A stretch of 41,607 bases of DNA. It comes from a virus. The position numbers were made by a program, and so were the translations under genes. Below the pieces are notes generated by a model. That model saw only the letters and a list, made by a program, of their open reading frames with translations, searched no databases and was not told the DNA's origin. Positions 27,248 through 34,518 of this stretch are shown here, piece by piece. The stretch is from IMG/VR virus record IMGVR_UViG_3300037245_000565, positions 1 to 41,607 of that record, one strand, 5' to 3'. The first letter of the stretch is position 1. Every line of letters starts with the position of its first letter.

Positions 27248-27936
27248 TATTCCGAATCCCCTTTCTTCTTCAAGGACTTAGCACGTTTTCTAGCCGCTTG
27301 AGCTTGTTTAGCTGGGTTCTTCTTCTTCTGAGCTTTCTTAGCACCTTTAGCACGTTTTTTCTTTTCTTCGGGTGTCATCTTAACTTCTTTAGGTTTACCA
27401 TCAACGATCTGAACACGGAAGCCTTCTTTAGTTGAAATCCACTTGATAATTTTCTTACCATTACGGACAACTTTTTTCTTGACTAATGCTTCATCAATAT
27501 GTGATTCATTCTGACCACCAGAATCAACTGAAACGTATCCAGCGATATCAAACGTAGCTAGTGGATCTGTTAGAGTGAGTTTGTAGTCGGATGCATCTGG
27601 AACGGTGAATGAGAATTGAGCACCAAGTTCATTACGAACAACGTCCATCTCATCATATGGAAGTGAAATAATAACAGCGTTTTCCTGTTGGTCAATAACT
27701 TCAAATTCATTTGCTTCGGTATGACCAAGCATTTGTGATATTCTCGTTAGAAATTTATCCTGATGTTGAATCGGAACCTTAAATGCCATTAGGTTGAATG
27801 CTGGACGATCAGGTATTGATGTACCAGTCAACACATCTTTACTTTCAGATGCTGTAACCAACTTCTCATTTATCTCATCAATCTGTTCATTGATTCCATT
27901 TTTAACGTTTTCAAGTTTTTTAAGTATTTCTGACAT
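27247..27936 (-). CDS. Tag-bearing protein with lysine-rich C-terminus, unassigned
   Basis: A 229-residue protein. Residues 1-32 (MSEILKKLENVKNGINEQID onward) form a coiled-coil-like tag shared with the acidic protein at 39650-40186. The middle has a compact alpha/beta region (FNLMAFKVPIQHQDKF, AVIISLPYDEMDVVRNELGA). The end has VVRNGKKIIKWISTKEGFRV followed by a very basic tail (KKRAKGAKKAQKKKNPAKQA). I recall the 'VRNGKK.KKW.S...GF' plus Lys/Arg-rich tail arrangement from phage structural gene clusters without a firm function. A basic tail may bind DNA or an acidic partner. It follows the tail tube gene by 9 bp. Confidence 0.6.
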   Translation of the reverse strand: MSEILKKLENVKNGINEQIDEINEKLVTASESKDVLTGTSIPDRPAFNLMAFKVPIQHQDKFLTRISQMLGHTEANEFEVIDQQENAVIISLPYDEMDVVRNELGAQFSFTVPDASDYKLTLTDPLATFDIAGYVSVDSGGQNESHIDEALVKKKVVRNGKKIIKWISTKEGFRVQIVDGKPKEVKMTPEEKKKRAKGAKKAQKKKNPAKQAQAARKRAKSLKKKGDSE

Positions 27937-27945
27937 TGTATCTCC

Positions 27946-28512
27946 TTAGATTAAATCTTGGAACTCACCTTTGTTATCTTCAAGTTCCCAGTATTGGGAT
28001 TTAATGATGACATCGAATGTTGCAATTTCTACACCTTCGTTCGACATAGACATTATACCGACTTCCTGTACCCCACAACCAACGTGCTTGTAAGTTTCGA
28101 CCACAGTCTCCATATCCTCACCAAGCATCTTCATACGTACATATGAACCCGCTGGGATACGTTTATCACCACCTAGATTTGAACCTTCACCAATTGCTGG
28201 GTTTGTAACGTATGACATCCATTTAAGGAATGCTTTACGAATATCACCTGATGCATCAGTACGAACGGTTAAAGTTGTTTCATTACTCATGGTAAACATA
28301 CCAGCAACCTGTAGTGGGTAACCTTGGTATGGTAGTTCGATATATTCCTGTGTACGACTTGGGACTTCAGTTGTTGTAGCCCAAACTGTAACATCGGATA
28401 ATGCATTATCAACATCTGAATAACCGGATGAGATTTCAAGTTGCCATTGATTTGTTTTGCGTACACCCTTGTCTTGTACAGCTGTTAGAAAGTCTTGTAG
28501 TGTTCTGCTCAT
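27946..28512 (-). CDS. Tail tube protein, gp19-type
   Basis: A 188-residue protein forming the inner tail tube through which DNA passes. T4 gp19 has 163 residues. The pattern is characteristic: N-terminal helix (LQDFLTAVQDKGVRKTNQWQ), ATTTEVPSRTQEYIELPYQG with the following GYPLQVAG, TLTVRTDASGDIRKAFLKWM, and a C-terminal strand set ending ATFDVIIKSQYWEL. It sits directly after the sheath gene, the usual gp18-gp19 order. The Shine-Dalgarno is AAGGAGA, and the late promoter at 28549-28556 allows expression separate from the sheath. Confidence 0.88.
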   Translation of the reverse strand: MSRTLQDFLTAVQDKGVRKTNQWQLEISSGYSDVDNALSDVTVWATTTEVPSRTQEYIELPYQGYPLQVAGMFTMSNETTLTVRTDASGDIRKAFLKWMSYVTNPAIGEGSNLGGDKRIPAGSYVRMKMLGEDMETVVETYKHVGCGVQEVGIMSMSNEGVEIATFDVIIKSQYWELEDNKGEFQDLI

Positions 28513-28548
28513 AGTTTTTTCTCCTTATTGGATAATCATCTTCGTTTT

Positions 28549-28556
28549 TATTTATA
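28549..28556 (-). promoter_or_regulatory. T4-type late promoter TATAAATA
   Basis: Exact TATAAATA on the reverse strand, 37 bp upstream of the tail tube ATG at 28512 and immediately after the hairpin at 28563-28587. Confidence 0.8.
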
Positions 28557-28562
28557 CATGAA

Positions 28563-28587
28563 ACAACCACACCAGATGTGTGGTTGT
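28563..28587 (-). terminator. Stem-loop after the tail sheath gene
   Basis: A perfect 10-bp stem, ACAACCACAC with GTGTGGTTGT, and a 5-nt loop (28573-28577), 17 bp past the sheath stop. Only TTT follows on the reverse strand, so it may act as a weak terminator or a 3'-end stabiliser. It directly precedes the late promoter of the tail tube gene. Confidence 0.6.
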
Positions 28588-28603
28588 CTCAGTTTGTAGG
28601 CTG

Positions 28604-30697
28604 TTAGACTATAACCTCTTCCAGACTAACACCTGTACTCGTAGCAACGAAATTCAATATGATGTATCTAATACCCTTAACAGGTTTGATCAAGATTGAG
28701 CATAGTAACTCACCACGATCAATAACTTCTGGTGTATTATTCGATTCATCACATATAATTTTGAATTCTAGAATACCACCCTTCACCTGTACTTCAGTGA
28801 ATGTTGGGGTAATCTGGTCAACGAAACGCTGACGTGTAATAGAATTGTTACCCTCGAAAAGGTAATACTTCGACACTTTACGTGTTGCACGTTCAATTCT
28901 TAAGAACATTCTACGAACATTGATTGAATCAAATGCTGAAGGTTTAGTCTGAAGAGTTTTATCACCATTGATGATAATACCATCAAATGGAGATGAAATG
29001 AACGGGTTCATCGCTTTAGTGAAGATTGAATCCTGTTGTTTACCGTTTGGATTGAATGCAATATCATTGATATTAGAAACAACACCACGGTTCCAACCAG
29101 CTGGAGCCATCCAGTAATTAGAGATTCTATCTGTGTAAATGTATACACCGTTTGCTGTAATCGATGGTGGTAACCAGAACATTTCACCAGTGAAATCGTC
29201 CAATTTTTTACCCCATATTGGATACATTGCACCATAAGATGAATTTAATCCAGTGATATATTTCAATTTAGGAATAATATTGGTGTCAATTGTATTGGTT
29301 GGAGCACTTGGTCTAACAATTTTTTGGTTACCTTCGATTGCTAGGTTACGAGGTCCATCAATAATCGCCATACAATCTTTACGGGTAGTCTGACAGAATG
29401 TAATCATTTTCTGTGCAACACTTCTCCACGTATCAGCATCAGAACGACTATCAAGTGTCCATGCTGATGCACCTGTTGATGATGGGTCATATACTATAGC
29501 ATCCGTATTTCCACCATCACTACAGTATGAAGCGATTGTAGTTAATCCAGCATCAACAATTTGGTCAATTTCAACATCATCGATGTTGTTTAGTTTTCCA
29601 TAGATTATATCCAAACCAGTTGTAATGGTTGATGTCTTGATTTTTTTAGCCATTTGTTCAGTAGTGAAACCGAATACATCAGCATCAACAGCTTTGATCG
29701 AATATAATTCAGCATTGTCACTTACCAGATTGGTAGTAACGTTTGAGTATAAGTCAATGTAATTCGAACTTGAGTTGATGATGTTATCAATAAATGTTGA
29801 ATCACCAGTACCAACGTTGATTGCTGAAGGATTCAATGAACCAACAAATGTCTCAACGATAGATGATGTGATTTTATTATTGTTATCAGAATCAACAAAC
29901 TGTCTGATCACCGAAACAGAGATCTGATGTAGGAACTCTGGATCAAGATCACCGTCATCAGTCAACGTAACAGCTGGGAACAGATATGCAGTTCTAGACG
30001 ATAGAGATGATTCTGTTGTACCTGATGTGTAATAAGACTCAGTTGTATCATCAACAATTAAACCACCAGATGTAGTTGCAGAAGATACTGAATACCAATC
30101 TGTTACATCACCTTCAAGAAGATCCTGTAATGGTAGAGCATTATATGCAGTGTTGACTACAACGAATGTACCAACGGTTTCATTACCTAGATTGTCGTCA
30201 GATAATGTTTGACGGGTTTTATCGATAACAACAAATGTGTCAACATCTGGTTTAGTTGCACCTGTACGATATGAATCAAGAGCAGATAATGCGATTGAAC
30301 CATTACTTGTAATAGTCAATTCTGATTCAGCTGATAAACTGTAATCAGCATATGCTGATAAAACCTCACCAGACAGTGCCTTAGTTCCACCAACGGTGAA
30401 TATTGTCTTCATATACGTATCTGTAACAGTGTTGTTATAAGGTAGTTTGGCTACAATAGTTTTACCATTCTGGGTGATTGATTCAAGTATGCTGTTATAA
30501 AAATAACGTTCAGCTTCATTGGTAGGTTTACCGAAGTATGTCAATACTGACGTTCTTGATGTGAATTCCAACGGTAGGTAATCTTCACCTTTATCAGCAA
30601 ACCCAACAGTTAATGAGGTAGTACCCGCAATAGCTGGATTATACTGCGATAGATCAGTTTCGTTAAATTCAACATCTGGGTGTTGTATAGTTCTCAT
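28604..30697 (-). CDS. Tail sheath protein, gp18-type
   Basis: A 697-residue protein, close to T4 gp18 (659). It forms the contractile sheath. The start MRTIQHPDVEFNETDLSQYN and the following TSLTVGFADKGEDYLPLEFTSR match sheath N-termini. The C-terminal part (QQDSIFTKAMNPFISSPFDGI, INVRRMFLRIERATRK, NNSITRQRFVDQITPTF, KIICDESNNTPEVIDRGELL) is the conserved domain that builds the helical mesh. The intervening residues about 120-350 are the variable outer domain. The Shine-Dalgarno AAGGAGA lies 8 nt upstream, with a late promoter at 30745-30752. A hairpin follows the stop. Confidence 0.95.
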   Translation of the reverse strand: MRTIQHPDVEFNETDLSQYNPAIAGTTSLTVGFADKGEDYLPLEFTSRTSVLTYFGKPTNEAERYFYNSILESITQNGKTIVAKLPYNNTVTDTYMKTIFTVGGTKALSGEVLSAYADYSLSAESELTITSNGSIALSALDSYRTGATKPDVDTFVVIDKTRQTLSDDNLGNETVGTFVVVNTAYNALPLQDLLEGDVTDWYSVSSATTSGGLIVDDTTESYYTSGTTESSLSSRTAYLFPAVTLTDDGDLDPEFLHQISVSVIRQFVDSDNNNKITSSIVETFVGSLNPSAINVGTGDSTFIDNIINSSSNYIDLYSNVTTNLVSDNAELYSIKAVDADVFGFTTEQMAKKIKTSTITTGLDIIYGKLNNIDDVEIDQIVDAGLTTIASYCSDGGNTDAIVYDPSSTGASAWTLDSRSDADTWRSVAQKMITFCQTTRKDCMAIIDGPRNLAIEGNQKIVRPSAPTNTIDTNIIPKLKYITGLNSSYGAMYPIWGKKLDDFTGEMFWLPPSITANGVYIYTDRISNYWMAPAGWNRGVVSNINDIAFNPNGKQQDSIFTKAMNPFISSPFDGIIINGDKTLQTKPSAFDSINVRRMFLRIERATRKVSKYYLFEGNNSITRQRFVDQITPTFTEVQVKGGILEFKIICDESNNTPEVIDRGELLCSILIKPVKGIRYIILNFVATSTGVSLEEVIV

Positions 30698-30744
30698 GTA
30701 TTATTTCTCCTTATTTACCATTAGTATATATAAATCTTCATTTC

Positions 30745-30752
30745 TATTTATA
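30745..30752 (-). promoter_or_regulatory. T4-type late promoter TATAAATA (sheath)
   Basis: Exact TATAAATA on the reverse strand, 48 bp upstream of the sheath ATG at 30697. Confidence 0.8.
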
Positions 30753-30779
30753 CTTTAACCAAACGTGTGACATACTACA

Positions 30780-31305
30780 TGGTCATCGGATTAATAATTG
30801 CTGATAAATCACAATTGTCAATCTAGTTGATTGTTTCGCCCTATGGCGATTTAGAACATTATTTTTTGAATTATTAATAAGTTGTGATTGGTGAATAAAT
30901 AACATGGAATGGAAATCATCCGGTATTTGTTTGGACACAGAAAGACCTATAGGGAATTGGAGTAATAACCTATAACATTATATATCATATAGTATTCATC
31001 AGATAGCTTACAGGTTTCCATCGGTACACAGTGGCGGTTAATCTCCCCGCTCCTCCGGCAAAAAACTACTTGGTACTTATATTTCTTACTTTAACACCCT
31101 GTTGGTCATCCGTATAATTGTTACTTGTATTCGAATTGTTAAAAGCTTTTTTGGGTGCGGTTAGGAGATTCATAACCCATATGCTTTAACAGACCTCACC
31201 TTTCGGTCTCCGTTTAGTTTCTTGAATAGGTGGTAACCTATCGTCGTTTACCGCTTGCTCTGATGCTTAGTCAATATCATCGTCACTATATATAATATAC
31301 TCATA
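30780..31305 (-). ncRNA. Candidate large structured RNA (about 520 nt), late-expressed
   Basis: This is the only gene-free stretch over 300 bp. A late promoter at 31312-31319 would start transcription near 31305, with no protein gene before the sheath promoter. The predicted RNA has many stems: ATAGGT/ACCTAT (31241-31236 with 31231-31226); AGACC/GGTCT (31209-31205 with 31195-31191); GGTTA/TAACC (31177-31173 with 31163-31159); GCGG/CCGC (31050-31047 with 31037-31034); AACCTGTAA/TTATAGGTT (31016-31008 with 30975-30967, 9 bp, one G-U); TCGCC-ATAG-GGCGA (30849-30836); CAATC/GATTG (30833-30829 with 30823-30819); and two interlocked pairings near the end (pseudoknot). Parts are GC-richer than neighbouring DNA. 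Ends are approximate. No tRNA, tmRNA or group I intron was recognised; ROOL- or GOLLD-type large phage RNAs are possibilities of similar size. Confidence 0.5.
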
Positions 31306-31311
31306 AATTTT

Positions 31312-31319
31312 TATTTATA
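31312..31319 (-). promoter_or_regulatory. T4-type late promoter TATAAATA (upstream of RNA region)
   Basis: Exact TATAAATA on the reverse strand, 615 bp upstream of the sheath gene, with no open reading frame of note between it and the next late promoter at 30752. It is divergent from the uvsY promoter about 30 bp away. Confidence 0.65.
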
Positions 31320-31347
31320 CACATTTATTTTTAATTATTTTTATTAT

Positions 31348-31375
31348 TGGACATCTGGTTGATTTGGTGTATAAT
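31348..31375 (+). promoter_or_regulatory. Sigma70-like promoter for uvsY
   Basis: TGGACA (31348-31353, five of six bases of the -35 consensus), a 16-bp spacer and a perfect TATAAT (31370-31375). The expected transcription start (about 31381-31383) coincides with the uvsY ATG. No late element or recognisable MotA box is present, so expression is probably early or middle. Confidence 0.6.
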
Positions 31376-31380
31376 ACTAT

Positions 31381-31827
31381 ATGGATAATAATAAAACAAA
31401 AATTAAAGCGAATGTTGAGTTAATCAATAAACCAATCAATGAATATTACGGTGAGTTATCTGATGACATGAGTGTTACCATATTCAACTTACGTGATCGA
31501 TCATTATCGGTATCAGCTATCCGTGCGAAATGGTTGATGTACTTCTTCAAGGAGAAGGAAAATATGAAACGTCTAACCGATGCTAAATCAAAAGCGGTTG
31601 GGATACTATTAGACAAGTACAATAAAGATCCATCTAAACGTTCAATCATAAATAAGAAACTCGAAGATGAGATTAATGATACCAATCCAAAGATGATCAG
31701 ACTTAATCAGAAAATAGTCGATACCAAAGAAGTTGTGCAATTTCTTGAATTTTCTATAAATATCATGAATGACTATGGCTTTACGGTTAAGAACGCGATT
31801 GACGCATTGAAATTAGAACAAGTTTAA
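31381..31827 (+). CDS. uvsY: UvsY-like recombination mediator
   Basis: A 148-residue protein. In T4, UvsY (137 residues) loads the UvsX recombinase onto single-stranded DNA covered by gp32. The match is by pattern: AIRAKWLMYFFKEK (residues 46-59) corresponds to the 'YSKWLNKH' region, followed by KAVGILLDKY, then a C-terminal helix pair KEVVQFLEFSINIMNDYGFTVKNAIDAL paralleling T4's '..GILLDFCSGALDAIKSRGFAIKHIQDM' arrangement. The adjacent UvsW gene strengthens the call. There is no Shine-Dalgarno before the ATG, and the promoter position implies a leaderless or nearly leaderless mRNA. The 20 N-terminal residues exceed the T4 protein, so a later start is not excluded. Confidence 0.75.
   Translation: MDNNKTKIKANVELINKPINEYYGELSDDMSVTIFNLRDRSLSVSAIRAKWLMYFFKEKENMKRLTDAKSKAVGILLDKYNKDPSKRSIINKKLEDEINDTNPKMIRLNQKIVDTKEVVQFLEFSINIMNDYGFTVKNAIDALKLEQV
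31755..31762 (+). promoter_or_regulatory. T4-type late promoter TATAAATA inside uvsY, for uvsW
   Basis: Exact TATAAATA on the forward strand, 68 bp upstream of the uvsW ATG. T4 uvsW is known to be a late gene while uvsY is middle, so the position makes biological sense. Confidence 0.6.
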
Positions 31828-31830
31828 TTT

Positions 31831-33378
31831 ATGATTGAGATTATTTATGAAGGTGATGAGTACTGTAGATTAAAGTCTGAAACCCTAGAGGGTATCAGTC
31901 CGATAATCAAAGCTTTCTCTGTAGATGATCCAAGTGTATTTTTCGCTGAACAGCATGGGTATAAACCAGCCAACACCAAATTGAGTGTTATTTCAGCTGT
32001 CGGTCTTTTTCGTCTGGGTATTTTTCCTCGTATTTATCAATTATGTAAAGACCTGTACGGTAAGGATAACATACGGGTTGATCCTGAACTTGTCAAGCAC
32101 TTATTACCATTAAAACGGTTCGATATAAATTATACAAACCCTATCATCATTCCCGCATTTAAATTGAGTGAGGAAATGGAGGAACGGGATTACCAGATCC
32201 ATTCAGTAAGGCAGATGTTGAAATATGGACGGGGGTTGTTATCAATACCGACTCGTGGTGGTAAATCAATTATCGCTGGACTTTTCATTTGGAATATGAT
32301 ATGTCAGATGAATACTCAACATACACTGATTCTGGTTCCAAGCGTTCAGTTGGTTCATCAGTTCCATAAAGACCTGATCAAATTTGGGTACAATGAAAAT
32401 CAAGTTTCGAAGTTCACAGCAAAGGGTGGAACGAGTGATCACAAAACAATCATCATCAGTAATAAACAATATCTATTGAAACATCGTGATGAATTACCTG
32501 AGATTGGTTGTGTTATAGCCGATGAGGTTCATGAAATAAAAGAGGGTAGTAAGACATTCAGTTATATTGAAAGTCTGAAAACACCATTCAAGTTTGGGTG
32601 CAGTGGTTCAATACCTAAAATAACGGAAGATAAACCAGTGAAGACGCATCAGCGGTGGTGTCTCGAATCATTATTCGGTTGTGTTGTCAGTAAGAAGACG
32701 ATCAAAGAACTTCAGGATGAGGGTTATATCGCAAATCTGAAGATAAAGCATATCCACATTATTGACCGTGATATTGAGAAATTCCCAAACAGATATAAAT
32801 TCGCTATCGATTCAAAATTTCATGAAGAGGGTGACAAATTCAATACAGCATATAATGATGAACTTGAGTATTTCAAGAATAATGCTATACGGTTATATTC
32901 CAAACCAATTAAGATGCTTCCAAAACTTAAAGGAAACACGTTGGTGTTGTTTGACCGGATTGAGTTTGGTAAATCGGTATTTGATTATCTGAATAAATAT
33001 ATTGATCATATTGATTCACCGAAGAATGCATTCTATATTGATGGACATGTCGATGTTGATATCCGTGAGGATATTCGGGTATCAAGTGAGGACTGTGATG
33101 ATAATATCATTATGGCACAAACTAGGACGTTCAGTACTGGTTTAACCATCAATAACCTACATAATGTCGTATTTATGTTTAACTCAAAGGCCGAAGCTAC
33201 TATATTACAGTCTATTGGACGATCACTTGGTATACATGAGAGTAAGGTGTTTGCGTACCTATATGATATCAGTTTCAATACGAAGTACGCTACAAAGCAG
33301 TATATGGAGCGTTTATTGACGTATGAAGACGAATACCATAAAACTAAACCAGATAAAGAGATCGTACTATATATTTAA
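31831..33378 (+). CDS. uvsW: UvsW-like helicase (SF2 RNA/DNA recombination helicase)
   Basis: A 515-residue superfamily 2 helicase, near T4 UvsW (503). In T4 it unwinds R-loops, migrates branched DNA, and switches replication from origin-dependent to recombination-dependent. Motifs in order: YQIHSVRQML (121-130, Q-like), PTRGGKS (140-146, Walker A), ADEVHE (230-235, DEAH-type box), GCSGS (256-260, motif III), TRTFSTGLTI (431-440, motif V), and QSIGRSLG (460-467, motif VI). The N-terminal 110 residues correspond to the UvsW-specific domain. It starts 3 bp after uvsY with no clear Shine-Dalgarno, so translation is probably coupled. It ends overlapping the convergent 148-residue gene by 4 bp. 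Confidence 0.9.
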   Translation: MIEIIYEGDEYCRLKSETLEGISPIIKAFSVDDPSVFFAEQHGYKPANTKLSVISAVGLFRLGIFPRIYQLCKDLYGKDNIRVDPELVKHLLPLKRFDINYTNPIIIPAFKLSEEMEERDYQIHSVRQMLKYGRGLLSIPTRGGKSIIAGLFIWNMICQMNTQHTLILVPSVQLVHQFHKDLIKFGYNENQVSKFTAKGGTSDHKTIIISNKQYLLKHRDELPEIGCVIADEVHEIKEGSKTFSYIESLKTPFKFGCSGSIPKITEDKPVKTHQRWCLESLFGCVVSKKTIKELQDEGYIANLKIKHIHIIDRDIEKFPNRYKFAIDSKFHEEGDKFNTAYNDELEYFKNNAIRLYSKPIKMLPKLKGNTLVLFDRIEFGKSVFDYLNKYIDHIDSPKNAFYIDGHVDVDIREDIRVSSEDCDDNIIMAQTRTFSTGLTINNLHNVVFMFNSKAEATILQSIGRSLGIHESKVFAYLYDISFNTKYATKQYMERLLTYEDEYHKTKPDKEIVLYI

Positions 33379-33821
33379 TTATCAATTACACGTGTACCGA
33401 AACCTTTACCACCATCAACCTCATATTCACCAATATCGAGTGTTTTCTTAAGTATGATGTATTTCCGATTGAATGTGTCACCCCATCCATATATACCACC
33501 ACTGACTTTAATCCATTCATCTTCAATCAGGATATCCAGTGTATCACCACCATCAGCGATAATAAAAACAACACCACCACGTTTAACCTTAAATTCCAGT
33601 GGTTCGTGATATCCGTCCAACCATTCATCTCTTGATGATATTAAAACATTATGGAATATTTCTGGTACATTACCAATAGTTGTTGCAGTATCATATTCAT
33701 ATGGTTGGGTATTTTGTTTTAAACGTATAGTCGCACCTTTATAATACACACGTGCTTCATCATCCGATGCAAATGATATAATCGAACAAAACAGTAACAT
33801 CATTATAATTATTTTTTTCAT
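33375..33821 (-). CDS. Secreted (Sec signal) late protein, unassigned
   Basis: A 148-residue protein. The first 19 residues are a clear Sec signal peptide: KK, a hydrophobic core (IIIMMLLFCSIISF), and a likely cleavage site at SFA-SD. The Cys is not in a proper lipobox (Phe precedes it), so it is probably not a lipoprotein. The mature part, about 130 residues, is beta-rich (GGVVFIIADGGDTLDILIED, KYIILKKTLDIGEYEVDGGKG). No lysis, receptor or immunity family was recognised. It has its own late promoter (33886-33893) and a leader hairpin, and its 3' end overlaps the convergent uvsW gene. It may act in the periplasm or envelope late in infection. Confidence 0.6.
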   Translation of the reverse strand: MKKIIIMMLLFCSIISFASDDEARVYYKGATIRLKQNTQPYEYDTATTIGNVPEIFHNVLISSRDEWLDGYHEPLEFKVKRGGVVFIIADGGDTLDILIEDEWIKVSGGIYGWGDTFNRKYIILKKTLDIGEYEVDGGKGFGTRVIDN

Positions 33822-33844
33822 ATTTTACCTCTTTTTTAATTTGA

Positions 33845-33866
33845 ATAACCTGTATAACATGGTTAT
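33845..33866 (-). promoter_or_regulatory. Leader stem-loop before the secreted-protein gene
   Basis: ATAACC (33866-33861 side) and GGTTAT form a 6-bp stem with a 10-nt loop, between the late promoter and the ATG at 33821. Confidence 0.3.
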
Positions 33867-33885
33867 GAAGATAATGCAAGTGTTT

Positions 33886-33893
33886 TATTTATA
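33886..33893 (-). promoter_or_regulatory. T4-type late promoter TATAAATA
   Basis: Exact TATAAATA on the reverse strand, overlapping the stop of the sulfotransferase gene (33889) and 65 bp upstream of the secreted-protein ATG at 33821. Confidence 0.7.
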
Positions 33894-34518
33894 TTTTATC
33901 AAGTAATGGTTTATTCGCTCTACTGTTTTGTATGTATTTTTGTTTTCGTATTTGTATTCGATCCCATACATTACTTGCAATGTTTTTATGTGGGAACGGT
34001 ATTGATGGTATATCAACATTCAGGAATTGGCATAATTTATCCCATCCGTCACCTTCACATATATTCATTACCAGTAGATCATCTGGTCTATTTTTAAAAT
34101 ATTCAATATTTAAACTGTATTTCAAGTGTTTTTGTGATATATTATCATATTTTATTTTTTCTGGATTATATAAGTAGTTGATGTATTCTTTGTGTCCACC
34201 ACCTATTATATAATTTTTTCGTCTCCAGTGATCGACTAAACTATTAAACCAATCGTTATCGTTTCGTTCTAAAAGTATGAACTTACTGTTTGGGAATAGA
34301 TCATCGATTATATCAACATCTATATTATGCCAAGGTGCATCCTGAAATGCGTCATAGTGGTCAAATTCTCTTATAATGTTATCAACACCACCACTCCTGA
34401 AATCTTTAACGGTAGCTCTTTCCCAACCAGCCACTCTATACCCCAATAAGTCAAGAGCAACACCTAATGATGATGTACCAGTTTTACATGTCCCAATTTC
34501 GAATATTTTATTTATCAT
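33889..34518 (-). CDS. Sulfotransferase (short, P-loop type)
   Basis: A 209-residue protein predicted to transfer sulfate from PAPS to an acceptor such as a sugar. FEIGTCKTGTSSLGVALDLL (residues 6-25) is the 5'-phosphosulfate-binding loop, equivalent to the 'GxxKTGTTSL' of family 4 sulfotransferases. KFILLERNDNDWFNSLVDHW (79-98) matches the 3'-phosphate-binding region 'F(I/L)LTxRDPxxWxxS', although the usual Arg-Asp becomes Arg-Asn here. The length is close to that of small phage and bacterial members. The start overlaps the upstream gene by 4 bp (ATGA). It is the last gene of the glycan cassette. The acceptor cannot be told from sequence. Confidence 0.78.
   Translation of the reverse strand: MINKIFEIGTCKTGTSSLGVALDLLGYRVAGWERATVKDFRSGGVDNIIREFDHYDAFQDAPWHNIDVDIIDDLFPNSKFILLERNDNDWFNSLVDHWRRKNYIIGGGHKEYINYLYNPEKIKYDNISQKHLKYSLNIEYFKNRPDDLLVMNICEGDGWDKLCQFLNVDIPSIPFPHKNIASNVWDRIQIRKQKYIQNSRANKPLLDKI

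Noticed and set aside
30996-31002. CTGATGA on the reverse strand, the core of a hammerhead ribozyme
   Set aside because: No stem II followed by GAAA and no suitable cleavage site are found around it; the heptamer alone is not evidence.
30780-31305. tmRNA, tRNA or group I intron in the gene-free region
   Set aside because: No acceptor/T-arm pair with the expected 5-bp stem, no tag reading frame and no split host gene could be recognised. A TTCGAAT near 31130 lacks a pairing T-stem.
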